NCBI GenBank assembly: GCA_000696115.1
Contig: JJOH01000101.1
Span: forward strand, 1 to 64,000
Origin: Streptomyces olindensis
GTDB lineage: Bacteria; Actinomycetota; Actinomycetes; Streptomycetales; Streptomycetaceae
Length of the DNA: 64,000 nucleotides
Reading direction: 5' to 3'
Numbering within the stretch: the stretch's first letter is position 1; every line of letters starts with the position of its first letter. Below are positions 1 through 8,200 of this stretch, in pieces. The notes below the pieces were generated by a model. That model was not told the origin of the DNA. It was given only the letters and a program-made list of their open reading frames with translations, and did no database searches. Both the position numbers and the translations under genes were made by a program.

Positions 1-490
1 GCGCGGCCGGCAGCCCGAACAAGGACCGCCGCAATGGAGCCGGATACGCCTACCTGCACACCGCACTGGACGACCACTCCCGCTTGGGCCTATACCGAAG
101 ACCTGCCCGACGAGAAGGCCGCCACCCTGCGCGGCCTTCCTGCGCCGGGCCACCGCCTGGTTCGCCGGCCAGGGCATCACCGTCGAACGCGTGCTGACCG
201 ACAACGCGTGGGCCTACACCAAGAACACCTGGCGCGACACCTGCCACCAGCTGGGCATCAGCCCACGCTGGACCCGGCCCTGGCGGCCACAGACCAACGG
301 CAAGGTCGAACGCTTCCACCGCACCCTGCTCGACGAATGGGCCTACCACCGGCCCTACACCTCAGACGCCGAACGCCAGGCAGCGTTTCCCGACTGGCTG
401 GACTGGTACAACTACCACCGACCCCACACCGGCATCAGCGGCCAAACACCAGCCAGCCGCGTCACCAACCTGCCCGAACAGCACACCTAG
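1..490 (+). pseudogene. IS481-family transposase remnant, frameshifted and cut by window edge
   Basis: The integrase-core (DDE) C-terminal part of an IS481-type transposase can be read only by switching frame twice. From base 3 to about 86 the protein reads GYAYLHTALDDHSRL, a classic DDE strand with the first Asp region. One extra base near 86-88 and another near 127 then break the frame. From about 128 it is open to the TAG at 488, with the LTDNAWAYT strand, the RPQTNGKVERFHRTLLDEWAY motif region and the YNYHRPH tail typical of the family. The N-terminal HTH lies outside the window. No terminal inverted repeat or target duplication was recognised after 490. The element cannot make a transposase and looks like a decayed remnant. 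Assignment to IS481 rather than a related IS3-like family is from motif memory. Confidence 0.8.
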
Positions 491-614
491 GTCCTGTCGG
501 GCCCGAGCCGCGCGCGGGAGCTGTCCGCCGACCGGGCGGTTCCGCGCCGCCGTTCGGGCGGGTTTCCGGCGACATCGGCGCCAGGTCCTTCCATTCCGGC
601 AAGGTCTCAAGTCC

Positions 615-1370
615 ATGCGACTCTGCACGCCCGCTCACCTCTGTCTGGCGGCGACCGCCGCCGTCCTGCTCACTGGTGGTCAACCGGCGTACGCGGACGA
701 CCCGGCGCCCGCCTGTGCCGCGCCCGACGACCACACCTTCCCGCTCACCACCCGCATCCACGGCGGGCCCGACTCCTACACGGCCGGGGGCGGATTCGGG
801 ACCTGGTACGTCGAGCTGACCAACACCACCGACCGGACCTGCTCGGGCATCCACCCCGTCGTCGTGCTCGTCGACGACCGGCGCGCCCTGGAGCCGTCCC
901 AGCCGCGGCTGGAGTTCTTCGAGGGCGCGCGGGCCCGTCCCGTGCGGTTCGAGAAGACCGGCGAGGACGAACTCGTCGGGGCGTTCGCGGACGACGCGGG
1001 AGGCTTCGGCGGGTTCACCGTCGGCCCGGGCAGGACCGTCACGGTGAAGGTGCGGCTCGCGGTCACCTCGGACGCCGTCGCCAACGACGTCACCGCCAAC
1101 GCGGCCGTCGTACAGCGGCACGACGACGACGGCGACTGGGTGGGGCAGTCCAACGACTACCGGTTCGCCGTCGAGGGCGGCGGGGCGGGGGACGACGGCG
1201 GCACCGGCAACGTGCCGGAGGGCGACGCCACCGCCCCGCCCCGCGAGGACCGGTTCCCGTTCGCCGAGGAGCTGGCCCGGACCGGATCCGGCGGCCGGGT
1301 CGCCGCGGCCGCCGCGGCCCTGCTGCTCGCCGGGGGCGGGGCGCTGCTCCTCGCGCGCCGCCGTCACTGA
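615..1370 (+). CDS. secreted protein with LAXTG sortase sorting signal
   Basis: A 251-residue exported protein. Residues 1-27 form a signal peptide ending in AYA before DDPAP. The C-terminus carries LARTG (ELARTGSGG), then a hydrophobic Ala/Leu segment and a positive tail ARRRH, which is the complete cell-wall sorting signal. LAXTG is the pentapeptide preferred by class E sortases of Streptomyces, so this protein is probably linked to peptidoglycan by a housekeeping SrtE encoded elsewhere. The mature part (about 185 residues) is rich in Thr/Val strands and resembles an extracellular beta-sandwich domain; no catalytic motif is seen. It stands alone between the transposase remnant and a HAD hydrolase. 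Its function beyond surface display is unknown. Confidence 0.85.
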   Translation: MRLCTPAHLCLAATAAVLLTGGQPAYADDPAPACAAPDDHTFPLTTRIHGGPDSYTAGGGFGTWYVELTNTTDRTCSGIHPVVVLVDDRRALEPSQPRLEFFEGARARPVRFEKTGEDELVGAFADDAGGFGGFTVGPGRTVTVKVRLAVTSDAVANDVTANAAVVQRHDDDGDWVGQSNDYRFAVEGGGAGDDGGTGNVPEGDATAPPREDRFPFAEELARTGSGGRVAAAAAALLLAGGGALLLARRRH

Positions 1371-1477
1371 ACCGCCGTCCCGCCTGTCGGGATGCCATGA
1401 GCGGCCCATTCCGCAAGATCCCGCCACTGTTTAGGCTGGGGCGACGCAGGACCGCGTACGGCAGGGAGATCCCGCAC

Positions 1478-2257
1478 ATGGCAGACCGCAAGCCCATCGA
1501 GTCGTGGCTCACCGACATGGACGGGGTGCTCATCCACGAGGGCGTCCCGATCCCCGGCGCCGACGCCTTCCTGAAGAAGCTGCGCGAGTCCGGGAAGCCC
1601 TTCCTGGTGCTCACCAACAACTCGATCTACACCCCGCGCGACCTGCACGCCCGGCTGCGCCGCATGGGCCTGGAGGTGCCGATCGAGAGCATCTGGACCT
1701 CGGCCCTGGCCACGGCCCAGTTCCTGGACGACCAGCGGCCGGGCGGCTCCGCGTACGTCATCGGCGAGGCCGGGCTGACCACCGCGCTGCACGACATCGG
1801 CTACATCCTGACCGACCACGAGCCGGACTACGTCGTCCTCGGCGAGACCCGCACGTACTCCTTCGAGGCCATGACGAAGGCGGTCCGGCTCATCCTCGGC
1901 GGCGCCCGCTTCATCTGCACCAACCCGGACGAGACCGGCCCGTCCACCGAGGGCCCGCTGCCCGCGACCGGCGCGGTGGCCGCGCTGATCACCCAGGCCA
2001 CGGGCAAGAAGCCGTACTTCGCGGGCAAGCCGAACCCGCTGATGATGCGGACCGGGCTGAACGCCATCGGGGCGCACTCGGAGACCAGCGCGATGATCGG
2101 CGACCGCATGGACACCGACGTGCTGGCCGGCATGGAGGCCGGGATGCAGACGTTCCTGGTGCTCACCGGCCTGACCCGGCCCGACCAGGTCGACGGCTTC
2201 CCGTACCGGCCGTCGCAGGTCGTGGACTCGATCGCGGACCTGGTCGACCGGGTCTGA
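1478..2257 (+). CDS. HAD-superfamily hydrolase, NagD type
   Basis: A 259-residue cytoplasmic phosphatase of the HAD IIA (NagD-like) group. Motif I is LTDMDGVL (Asp13 nucleophile, Asp15 acid/base). Motif II is in the LVLTNNS segment, the NagD cap follows, and motif III/IV residues lie in KPNPLMM and MIGDRMDTDVLAG. The substrate is probably a small sugar phosphate or nucleotide, but the sequence does not decide which. ATG 1478 was chosen because GGGAG lies just upstream and the conserved fold begins at once; an in-frame start at 1397 would add 27 non-conserved residues. Length is normal for the family. It appears to be a single-gene unit. Confidence 0.9.
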   Translation: MADRKPIESWLTDMDGVLIHEGVPIPGADAFLKKLRESGKPFLVLTNNSIYTPRDLHARLRRMGLEVPIESIWTSALATAQFLDDQRPGGSAYVIGEAGLTTALHDIGYILTDHEPDYVVLGETRTYSFEAMTKAVRLILGGARFICTNPDETGPSTEGPLPATGAVAALITQATGKKPYFAGKPNPLMMRTGLNAIGAHSETSAMIGDRMDTDVLAGMEAGMQTFLVLTGLTRPDQVDGFPYRPSQVVDSIADLVDRV

Positions 2258-2383
2258 ACCCGGCCCCGGCGGACGGCGTCCCGGGACCCAAACCCGTCGT
2301 CACCCGTACGGAGCAGCCGCCGCGTCCCTGCGGATGCGGTCGGCGACCGCGCGGGGGAGGCTCCAGGCGTCTGGAGGTTCACG

Positions 2384-3181
2384 ATGGGTTCCCTGAGAGT
2401 CACTCTCTGCACGACCGTCCTGGCCGCGGCCGCCCTGACTCCGGCGGCGTACGCGGCGGACACGGGGGGCGTCTCGGTGATCCCGGCGACTCCCGCGCCC
2501 GGCAGTGACGTCACGCTCCGCGTGACCGGCTGCGCGCAGCGGACGGCCGTCGCCGCGTCGGCGGCGTTCGTCGCGGACGCCCGGCTCACCGTCACCGTCA
2601 CCGACGGCGACCGCGAGCTGGTCGGCGAGAGCCGCGTCCGCTCCACGCTCACGGCGGGGACGTACGCCGTGAAGGTCACCTGCGGGGACGCCGAACGGAC
2701 CGGCACGCTCACCGTCCGGGACGGCGACCGGCGGCGCGCCGCCGTTCCGGGAGCCGGCGGGCAGTCGGCCGCGTCGGGGGACGGCGGGCACTCAACCACA
2801 TCCGGGGACGACGGGCAGTCGGCCGCATCGGGAGCCGGCGCCGAATCGTCCGGGCCCGAGGCGTCCGGGCCCGAGGTGTCCGGGCCCGAGGACTCCGAGC
2901 TCCAGGCGTCCGGGCCCGAGGACTCCGAGCTCCAGGCGTCCGGGCCCGAGGACTCCGAGCTCCAGGCGTCCGGGCCCGAGGCGTCCGGGCCGCCGAGCCC
3001 GCACGCCTCCCCCGTCGCCCCCGTGCAGGCGGGCGGTGGCGGCGCCGCCGACCTGGTCGCCGCCGAGGAACGCGGGGCCGGGCCGGGCACGGCCCAGGGC
3101 GTGACCGGCCTGGTGCTCGCGGGAGTGGCCGCGGTGGTCGTCGCGCTGGGCGGTGTCCGCCGGAGCCGCAGAACGGACTGA
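2384..3181 (+). CDS. secreted, membrane-anchored repeat protein
   Basis: A 265-residue exported protein with a signal peptide (residues 1-25, ending AYAAD), an Ig-like or beta-rich domain up to about residue 115, and a long disordered Ser/Gly/Pro/Glu linker. The linker contains three exact copies of a ten-residue unit (SGPEDSELQA) flanked by shorter SGPEA/SGPEV units. A hydrophobic segment (residues about 236-257) and the basic end RRSRRTD follow. No LPXTG or LAXTG motif precedes the hydrophobic segment, so this is probably a membrane-held surface protein rather than a classic sortase substrate. The class F sortase gene starts 2 bases after its stop, so the two are probably cotranscribed. The function is unknown; the linker suggests a stalk that lifts the N-terminal domain through the wall. 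Confidence 0.8.
   Translation: MGSLRVTLCTTVLAAAALTPAAYAADTGGVSVIPATPAPGSDVTLRVTGCAQRTAVAASAAFVADARLTVTVTDGDRELVGESRVRSTLTAGTYAVKVTCGDAERTGTLTVRDGDRRRAAVPGAGGQSAASGDGGHSTTSGDDGQSAASGAGAESSGPEASGPEVSGPEDSELQASGPEDSELQASGPEDSELQASGPEASGPPSPHASPVAPVQAGGGGAADLVAAEERGAGPGTAQGVTGLVLAGVAAVVVALGGVRRSRRTD
2881..2970 (+). repeat. three perfect 30-bp tandem repeats inside the surface-protein linker
   Basis: Units at 2881-2910, 2911-2940 and 2941-2970 are identical at the DNA level and each encodes ten residues. Truncated 15-bp units (cgggcccgag plus gcgtc or gtgtc) flank the array at about 2851-2880 and 2971-2985. Lack of synonymous drift implies recent slippage or recombination. Confidence 0.95.
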
Positions 3182-3183
3182 CC

Positions 3184-3855
3184 ATGTCCGACCAGGAACA
3201 GAGGTTCTCCGCGGGCACCGGCCGCCTGCTGGCCGGCGTGGCCTGGGTGGTGCTGCTGCTCGGGCTGTGGCTGTGGGGCCGCGAGGTCACCGACGTACGG
3301 CACGGCATGTCCGCCCCCACCACGGGCGACATGGCGGCGGCCGGCCGGCCCCCGGACGTGAAGCTGCCCCCCGCCCACCGCCCCCTCGCCGACGCGCTGC
3401 CGCAGCGCGTCGACATCCCCGGGCTCGGCGTCCAGGCACCCGTCGTGGCGCGCGGCCTGGACGCGCGCGGGGCGCTCGACCCGCCGCCGTACGACCAGCC
3501 GGGCGTGGTCGGCTGGTACGCGGGCGGCGTGGCCCCCGGGGCGCCCGGCACCGCGCTCCTGGTCGGCCACGTCGACACCGACACCCGCCCGGCCGTCTTC
3601 TACAAGGTCAGCGCCATGCGGCCGGGCCAGACGATCCGGGTGATCCGGGCCGACGCCAAGGTCGCCGAGTTCACCGTCGAGTCGGTCCAGGTCCTCACCC
3701 GCGACCGCTTCGACGCCCACCAGGCGTACGGCCCACGCCAGTCGGGCCGGGCCGAGCTGCGGCTGGTCACCTGCGGCGGCAGCTTCGACCGCACGACCCG
3801 CAGCTACACGGCGAACGTGGTGGTGTCGGCGTACCTCACGGGAACCGGCCTGTGA
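3184..3855 (+). CDS. class F sortase
   Basis: A 223-residue membrane-bound transpeptidase. Residues 14-31 form an N-terminal membrane anchor. The sortase barrel follows with the catalytic His in LLVGHVDT (His129), the catalytic Cys in LVTCGG (Cys197) and the conserved Arg in DRTTRSY (about Arg206). Spacing and the TCGG-SFD-RTTRSY block match class F sortases of actinobacteria. ATG 3184 lies 2 bases after the stop of the repeat-linker surface protein, which implies cotranscription and suggests a functional link. That neighbour has no obvious sorting pentapeptide, however, so the real substrate may be elsewhere. The active site appears intact. Confidence 0.9.
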   Translation: MSDQEQRFSAGTGRLLAGVAWVVLLLGLWLWGREVTDVRHGMSAPTTGDMAAAGRPPDVKLPPAHRPLADALPQRVDIPGLGVQAPVVARGLDARGALDPPPYDQPGVVGWYAGGVAPGAPGTALLVGHVDTDTRPAVFYKVSAMRPGQTIRVIRADAKVAEFTVESVQVLTRDRFDAHQAYGPRQSGRAELRLVTCGGSFDRTTRSYTANVVVSAYLTGTGL

Positions 3856-4181
3856 GGCGCCCACCCAGCCCGGTCGACGGCCCGCTCCCCCTGAAGCCGC
3901 CGACCGGGCCGGTCCTCGACCGCGCGCGCACGGGCCGCGGGAGTGACCCGGCGAGCTGCGCGGGAGGCCGCGGGAGCACGGTGGGTGAATCTCTGGCCGG
4001 AGGCCGGGTCCGGCTGAGAAGACTCTAGAACCAAAGGGCCGCCCGGGCCTAGAGGTTGAATAACGCCAAGTCCCGACACGGTGGCTCTGCGTCATCCGCG
4101 CAGGTCGGGTTCGGCCTCGTGGGTGCCGCGGGACGTATGTCAGGATTGAGACTTGGAACGGTGCACCCAAGGGGGAGTTGG
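3856..4181. other. intergenic region before cslZ-like gene
   Basis: These 326 bp hold no convincing ORF. A GC-rich stretch at 3940-4020 contains GGGAGC followed by GGTGGGTGAATC (3972-3992), which resembles the core of actinobacterial c-di-AMP (ydaO-type) riboswitches; I could not trace the complete fold. A Shine-Dalgarno GGGGGAG (4171-4177) precedes the ATG at 4182. Confidence 0.4.
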
Positions 4182-5219
4182 ATGTACGGCAGCAGGGGGG
4201 AAGGGGCGTCCGCGGGGAGGCGGATGTCCGCGGTGGTGCTGGGGGCGGCACTGCTGATCACGGGCTGTTCCTCGGACGACGGGGGAGACGAACCGGACAA
4301 GAGCGCCGGATCGGGCGCAGGGATCACGCAACAGCCCAAGGAGACCGCCCCGTTCTGGGTCAACCCGGACGGCACCGCGGCCCGGCAGGTCGCCGCCCTG
4401 GAGAAGTCCGGCAAGAAGCAGGACGCCGAGGAGATCCGCAAGATCGCCGAGCAGCCGGTCGCCGAGTGGATCGGCCCGGACAACCCCCAGGAGCAGACCC
4501 GGGGCTTCACCGAGGCCGCCGACAAGGCGGGCCGTACGGCCCTGCTCGTCCTCTACAACATCCCGCACCGCGACTGCGGCCAGTACTCCCAGGGCGGCGC
4601 CGCCGACGGCAACGCCTACCGCGAGTGGGTCGACGGCGTGGCCGCGGGCATCGGCGACCGGCCGGCCACGGTCATCCTCGAGCCGGACGCCCTGCTCCAC
4701 CTCGTGGACGGCTGCACCCCGGAGCAGTTCCACGAGGAGCGCTACGACCTCCTCAAGGGCGCCGTCGCCAAGCTGAAGTCCCTGAAGAACACGAAGGTCT
4801 ACCTCGACGCGGGCAACGCCGGCTGGCAGAACCCCGACCAGATCTTCGAGCCCCTGAACCGCGCGGGCATCGCCCAGGCCGACGGCTTCTCGGTCAACGT
4901 CTCCAACTTCTACTCCACCGAGGACTCCATCGCCTACGGCAAGCAGCTCTCCGCCAAGGTCGGCGGCAAGCACTTCGTCATCGACACCAGCCGCAACGGC
5001 AAGGGCCCGTACACCGAGGGCAACCCGGACGAGCGCTGGTGCAACCCGCCCGGCCGCGCCCTCGGCGAGACCCCGACGACGAAGACGGCCGACCCGCTGG
5101 TCGACGCCTACCTGTGGGTCAAGAGGCCCGGCGAGTCGGACGGCGAGTGCAAGGGCGGTCCGAAGGCGGGCCAGTGGTGGGAGGACTACGCGCTGAAGCT
5201 GGCGAAGGCCAGCTCCTAG
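4182..5219 (+). CDS. cslZ: glycoside hydrolase family 6 lipoprotein (CslZ-like endoglucanase)
   Basis: A 345-residue lipoprotein. The signal peptide ends in the lipobox LITGC (Cys29). The mature part is a GH6 catalytic domain. PHRDCGQYSQGG contains the family Asp131, and VILEPDAL contains the general-acid Asp169. YLDAGNAGW, the GFSVNVSNFY strand and a C-terminal WCNPPGRALG block complete the GH6 pattern. The activity expected for the family is inverting hydrolysis of beta-1,4-glucan. ATG 4182 is preceded by GGGGGAG; a longer frame from 4056 would put 42 non-signal residues before the lipobox. The nearby cslA-glxA pair (cellulose-synthase-like and radical copper oxidase) supports a role in processing the tip glycan, as cslZ does in S. 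coelicolor. It converges on the STAND gene with a 4-bp overlap of stop codons. Confidence 0.85.
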   Translation: MYGSRGEGASAGRRMSAVVLGAALLITGCSSDDGGDEPDKSAGSGAGITQQPKETAPFWVNPDGTAARQVAALEKSGKKQDAEEIRKIAEQPVAEWIGPDNPQEQTRGFTEAADKAGRTALLVLYNIPHRDCGQYSQGGAADGNAYREWVDGVAAGIGDRPATVILEPDALLHLVDGCTPEQFHEERYDLLKGAVAKLKSLKNTKVYLDAGNAGWQNPDQIFEPLNRAGIAQADGFSVNVSNFYSTEDSIAYGKQLSAKVGGKHFVIDTSRNGKGPYTEGNPDERWCNPPGRALGETPTTKTADPLVDAYLWVKRPGESDGECKGGPKAGQWWEDYALKLAKASS

Positions 5220-8200
5220 CAGACGTCCTCGACCTGGTCGGGGTCGACCGCCACCCCCCTCTCCCTCTCGGTCAGTTCCCGCTGCGCGAGGCTGCACAAG
5301 CGGTCGGCCCACCGGTCGGGGTCGAGGGGGACCACGGAGGTTCGTGACCCGTCGATCATGGTCAGGTTCCTGCCGTCGGTGCTCGGGGAGAGGACCGATC
5401 CGTAGCCGACGTAGTAGCGGTAGGTGTCCTGGCGGTCGGTCACGTCCCAGACGACCTGTTCGCCGGCGGCGGTGGTGGTGTGGAGCCCGCGGTTGCCGAG
5501 GAAGCGGCCGAGATAGTAGACGCCGTTGGTGGTGAGGGTCTGTTTCCAGACCTTCTTCCGCACGTCCCACAGGTGCACCGAGCCGCCGGCATACTGCACG
5601 GCGAGCAGCTTTCCGTCGGGGGAGAGGCTGAAGGAACGGATCGGCCGGTCGCGTCCGCCGTCGGGATCCTTCTCGAACCACTTCGTGAACTCGCCGGTGG
5701 TGAAGTCCCAGACCCCGACCTCCTCCAGCGTGCGCACCAGTGCCTGCGGTTTGCCGGGGACGGCGGTGGCGAAGGTGCCCGCGGCTTCGTTGGCGAGTTG
5801 CTCGGCTGCCTGGGCCCTGGGCTGGTAGGTCTCACCGTCCGGCTTGCCGGTGTCGAGCCGCCAGCGGGAGACGTACGACAGTCCCGAGATCACGGCATGG
5901 TCGTCGTCGGAGAAGCTCAGGTTGATCCAGGACGGGACGAGCCCTGTGGTGGGGTCCGGGCCGGAAGCCGTGATGCCCTCGGGGGCGGGCAGTTCGAGGA
6001 CGTGCTCCTCCCTGAGCGAGTTGCCCTCGATCCGCCAGACGAGGACCGTCCGCTCGTCCTGGGCGATGGTCAGCATCCGCCGTCCGTCCGGGCTGAAGGC
6101 CGCGTACATACGGGCCAGCGGCCGGGACGGACGCGCGGTCGCGAGGAGGCGGTGGTCGGCCAGGTTCCACAGCTGGAGTCCGGTGCCCTTGGAGTCGACG
6201 ACGGCCATCCTGCCGCTCGGCCCGTCCGGTGTGCGGATGCGGTTGAGCAGGGCGTTGGTGTCGAACGAGGTGGGCGGCCGGACCCGTACGGTGACGATGC
6301 TGCCGCCGACCGCGACGGCCGCGCGCAGGTCATTGGGAGGCCCGGCGAGCGCGACCGCGGGGGAGTTCCCCCTCCCGGTGACGTTCTGGTCCTCCGGAGC
6401 GGCGGCGGGGGCGTCGAACGTGGCCGGCCAGCCCTTCTCCAGGTCGACGACGAGGAACCGCGTCCGGCCGAGGTCCGTGCCGATACGGCCGGTGGGGTTG
6501 ACGAGGTAGCGCCCCGAGGCGTCCAGCCGGGGCGTGTTGAGCGGGCACAACCCCTGGAAGCTGCTGTTGCTCCAGTTCCGGAACCGCTTGGGCGATGAAC
6601 CCAGCCGCCACGCCTCGAGCACCCCTTGGGTGGTGCAGGTGACCAGGACGGCGCCGTTGCCGCTGACCGTCGCGGAGGCCGTGACCTGCTCGCCCCAGGG
6701 GCGGTTCAGCGTGCCGCTCTCGAACTGCCAGGAGACCAGCCGGCCCCGCACGTCGTCCACGGCGGCGTCCTTGGGCACGATCCGCGCCACCACCGTGCCG
6801 TCCGCGCCGAACCAGGCCTGTGCCGCGTCCCAGTCCTTCGGCGGGACGAGCGTACGGCCCGTGCGGCGGCCGTCCTCCGCGTTCCACACGAGCACGCCCT
6901 CGCGGGGAATCGCGGCGAGGATCCGCTTCCCGTCCCCGTCGAAACGCAGGTCATGGACTCCGCGCGGATTCTCCTCGACCGCCTCGCCTTCCCGCAGGGT
7001 GATGAGCCGCGGGACATCAGAGGAGGACGGCACCCCGAGGGAGATCACGCCCCAGTCGGTCGCCCGGGCCACGGTCCGGCCGTCGGGTGAGACCGCGATA
7101 CGTTCGTTGTTGCTTCGCTTCGTGAACTTGACGGGCTTGGGCCGGGCCGTGCCGCGCAGGTCCATTTTCACGAAGTCGCCGTTAGCCAGCACGGCGTACG
7201 CGAACGTGCCGTCCTCCGTGAGCGCCACGTCCTCGACCTCGTTACGCCCCTCCATCACCACCCGCTCCACATCCTGCAACCGCAAGTACTGCGCCAGCAG
7301 CGCGGAACGGGCGTCCGGCCGCGCCTCCGCCCGGTACGCCCCGACCGTGTACAGCGAAGACACCGTCAGGGACGCGCCGTCCAGACTCGCGGCCTGCTGC
7401 GCCAGCCGGTCCGAGGCCAGCCGCCGCTGCTCCGTCAGCAGGTTCAGATACAGCACGGACACCACGGCCGCCGCCACCACGGACAGGACGGTGACGACGG
7501 CCCACAGCATCCGCAGATACCGCTTCCGGCGCTCGGATCTCGCGGCCTCGGCCGTCTTGCGCTCCCGCAGCCGGACACTCGCCTCGATGAACTCCCGGTC
7601 CTCATCGGTCAGTTCGCCCGGACGGTCGGCCAGCCACCGCTCCGCCACCGGAAGCGCCGGATCCTCCAGCAGCAGCCCGTCCGGCCGCCCGGCCCGCCAC
7701 CAGCGGCCCCGGTCGTAGCGGAGTTCGCCGCGCCAGGTGAGGAACGTACGGTCGTTCTCCACCTGCTCGGCCAGGGGCTGCCAGTGCTCGATGAGGGCCT
7801 CGTGGGCCAGCTCGACCGTCTCGCCGCGCTCGGGGTCCGCGCCGAGGACGAGGACCCGGGCCTCGGCCAGCTCGCAGGCGATGGCCCACCGCTCCTCGCC
7901 CGCGTCACGGCGGGCGAGCCGGGCGCGCAGGGCCGTGCCGCTGCCGGGCGGGACCTGGACCAGCGCGCGCAGCAGTCCGGTCGCGGCCTCCGGCGTCGCC
8001 CCGCGCAGCGCCCGCTGCCACGCCGAGTCGGCCCGGCTGCTCAGCACGCCGCCCAGGCCGCCCAGTTCGCGGTAGGTGTCGAGGCGGAGCCGACCGCCGA
8101 CCTGCCGGTCCCACAGGGTGGTCAGGACGAAGCCGAGCAGCGGCAGGGCGCCGGGGCGGCCCGCCGCGTCCTCGATGAGCCGGTCGGCCAGTCCGCTGTC

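Noticed and set aside
2881..2970. CRISPR array
   Set aside because: The repeats are tandem, without spacers, and lie within a coding sequence.
2709..3004. Arg/Pro-rich reading frames opposite the surface-protein repeat
   Set aside because: They only mirror the 30-bp repeats and GC-rich codons of the real gene on the plus strand.
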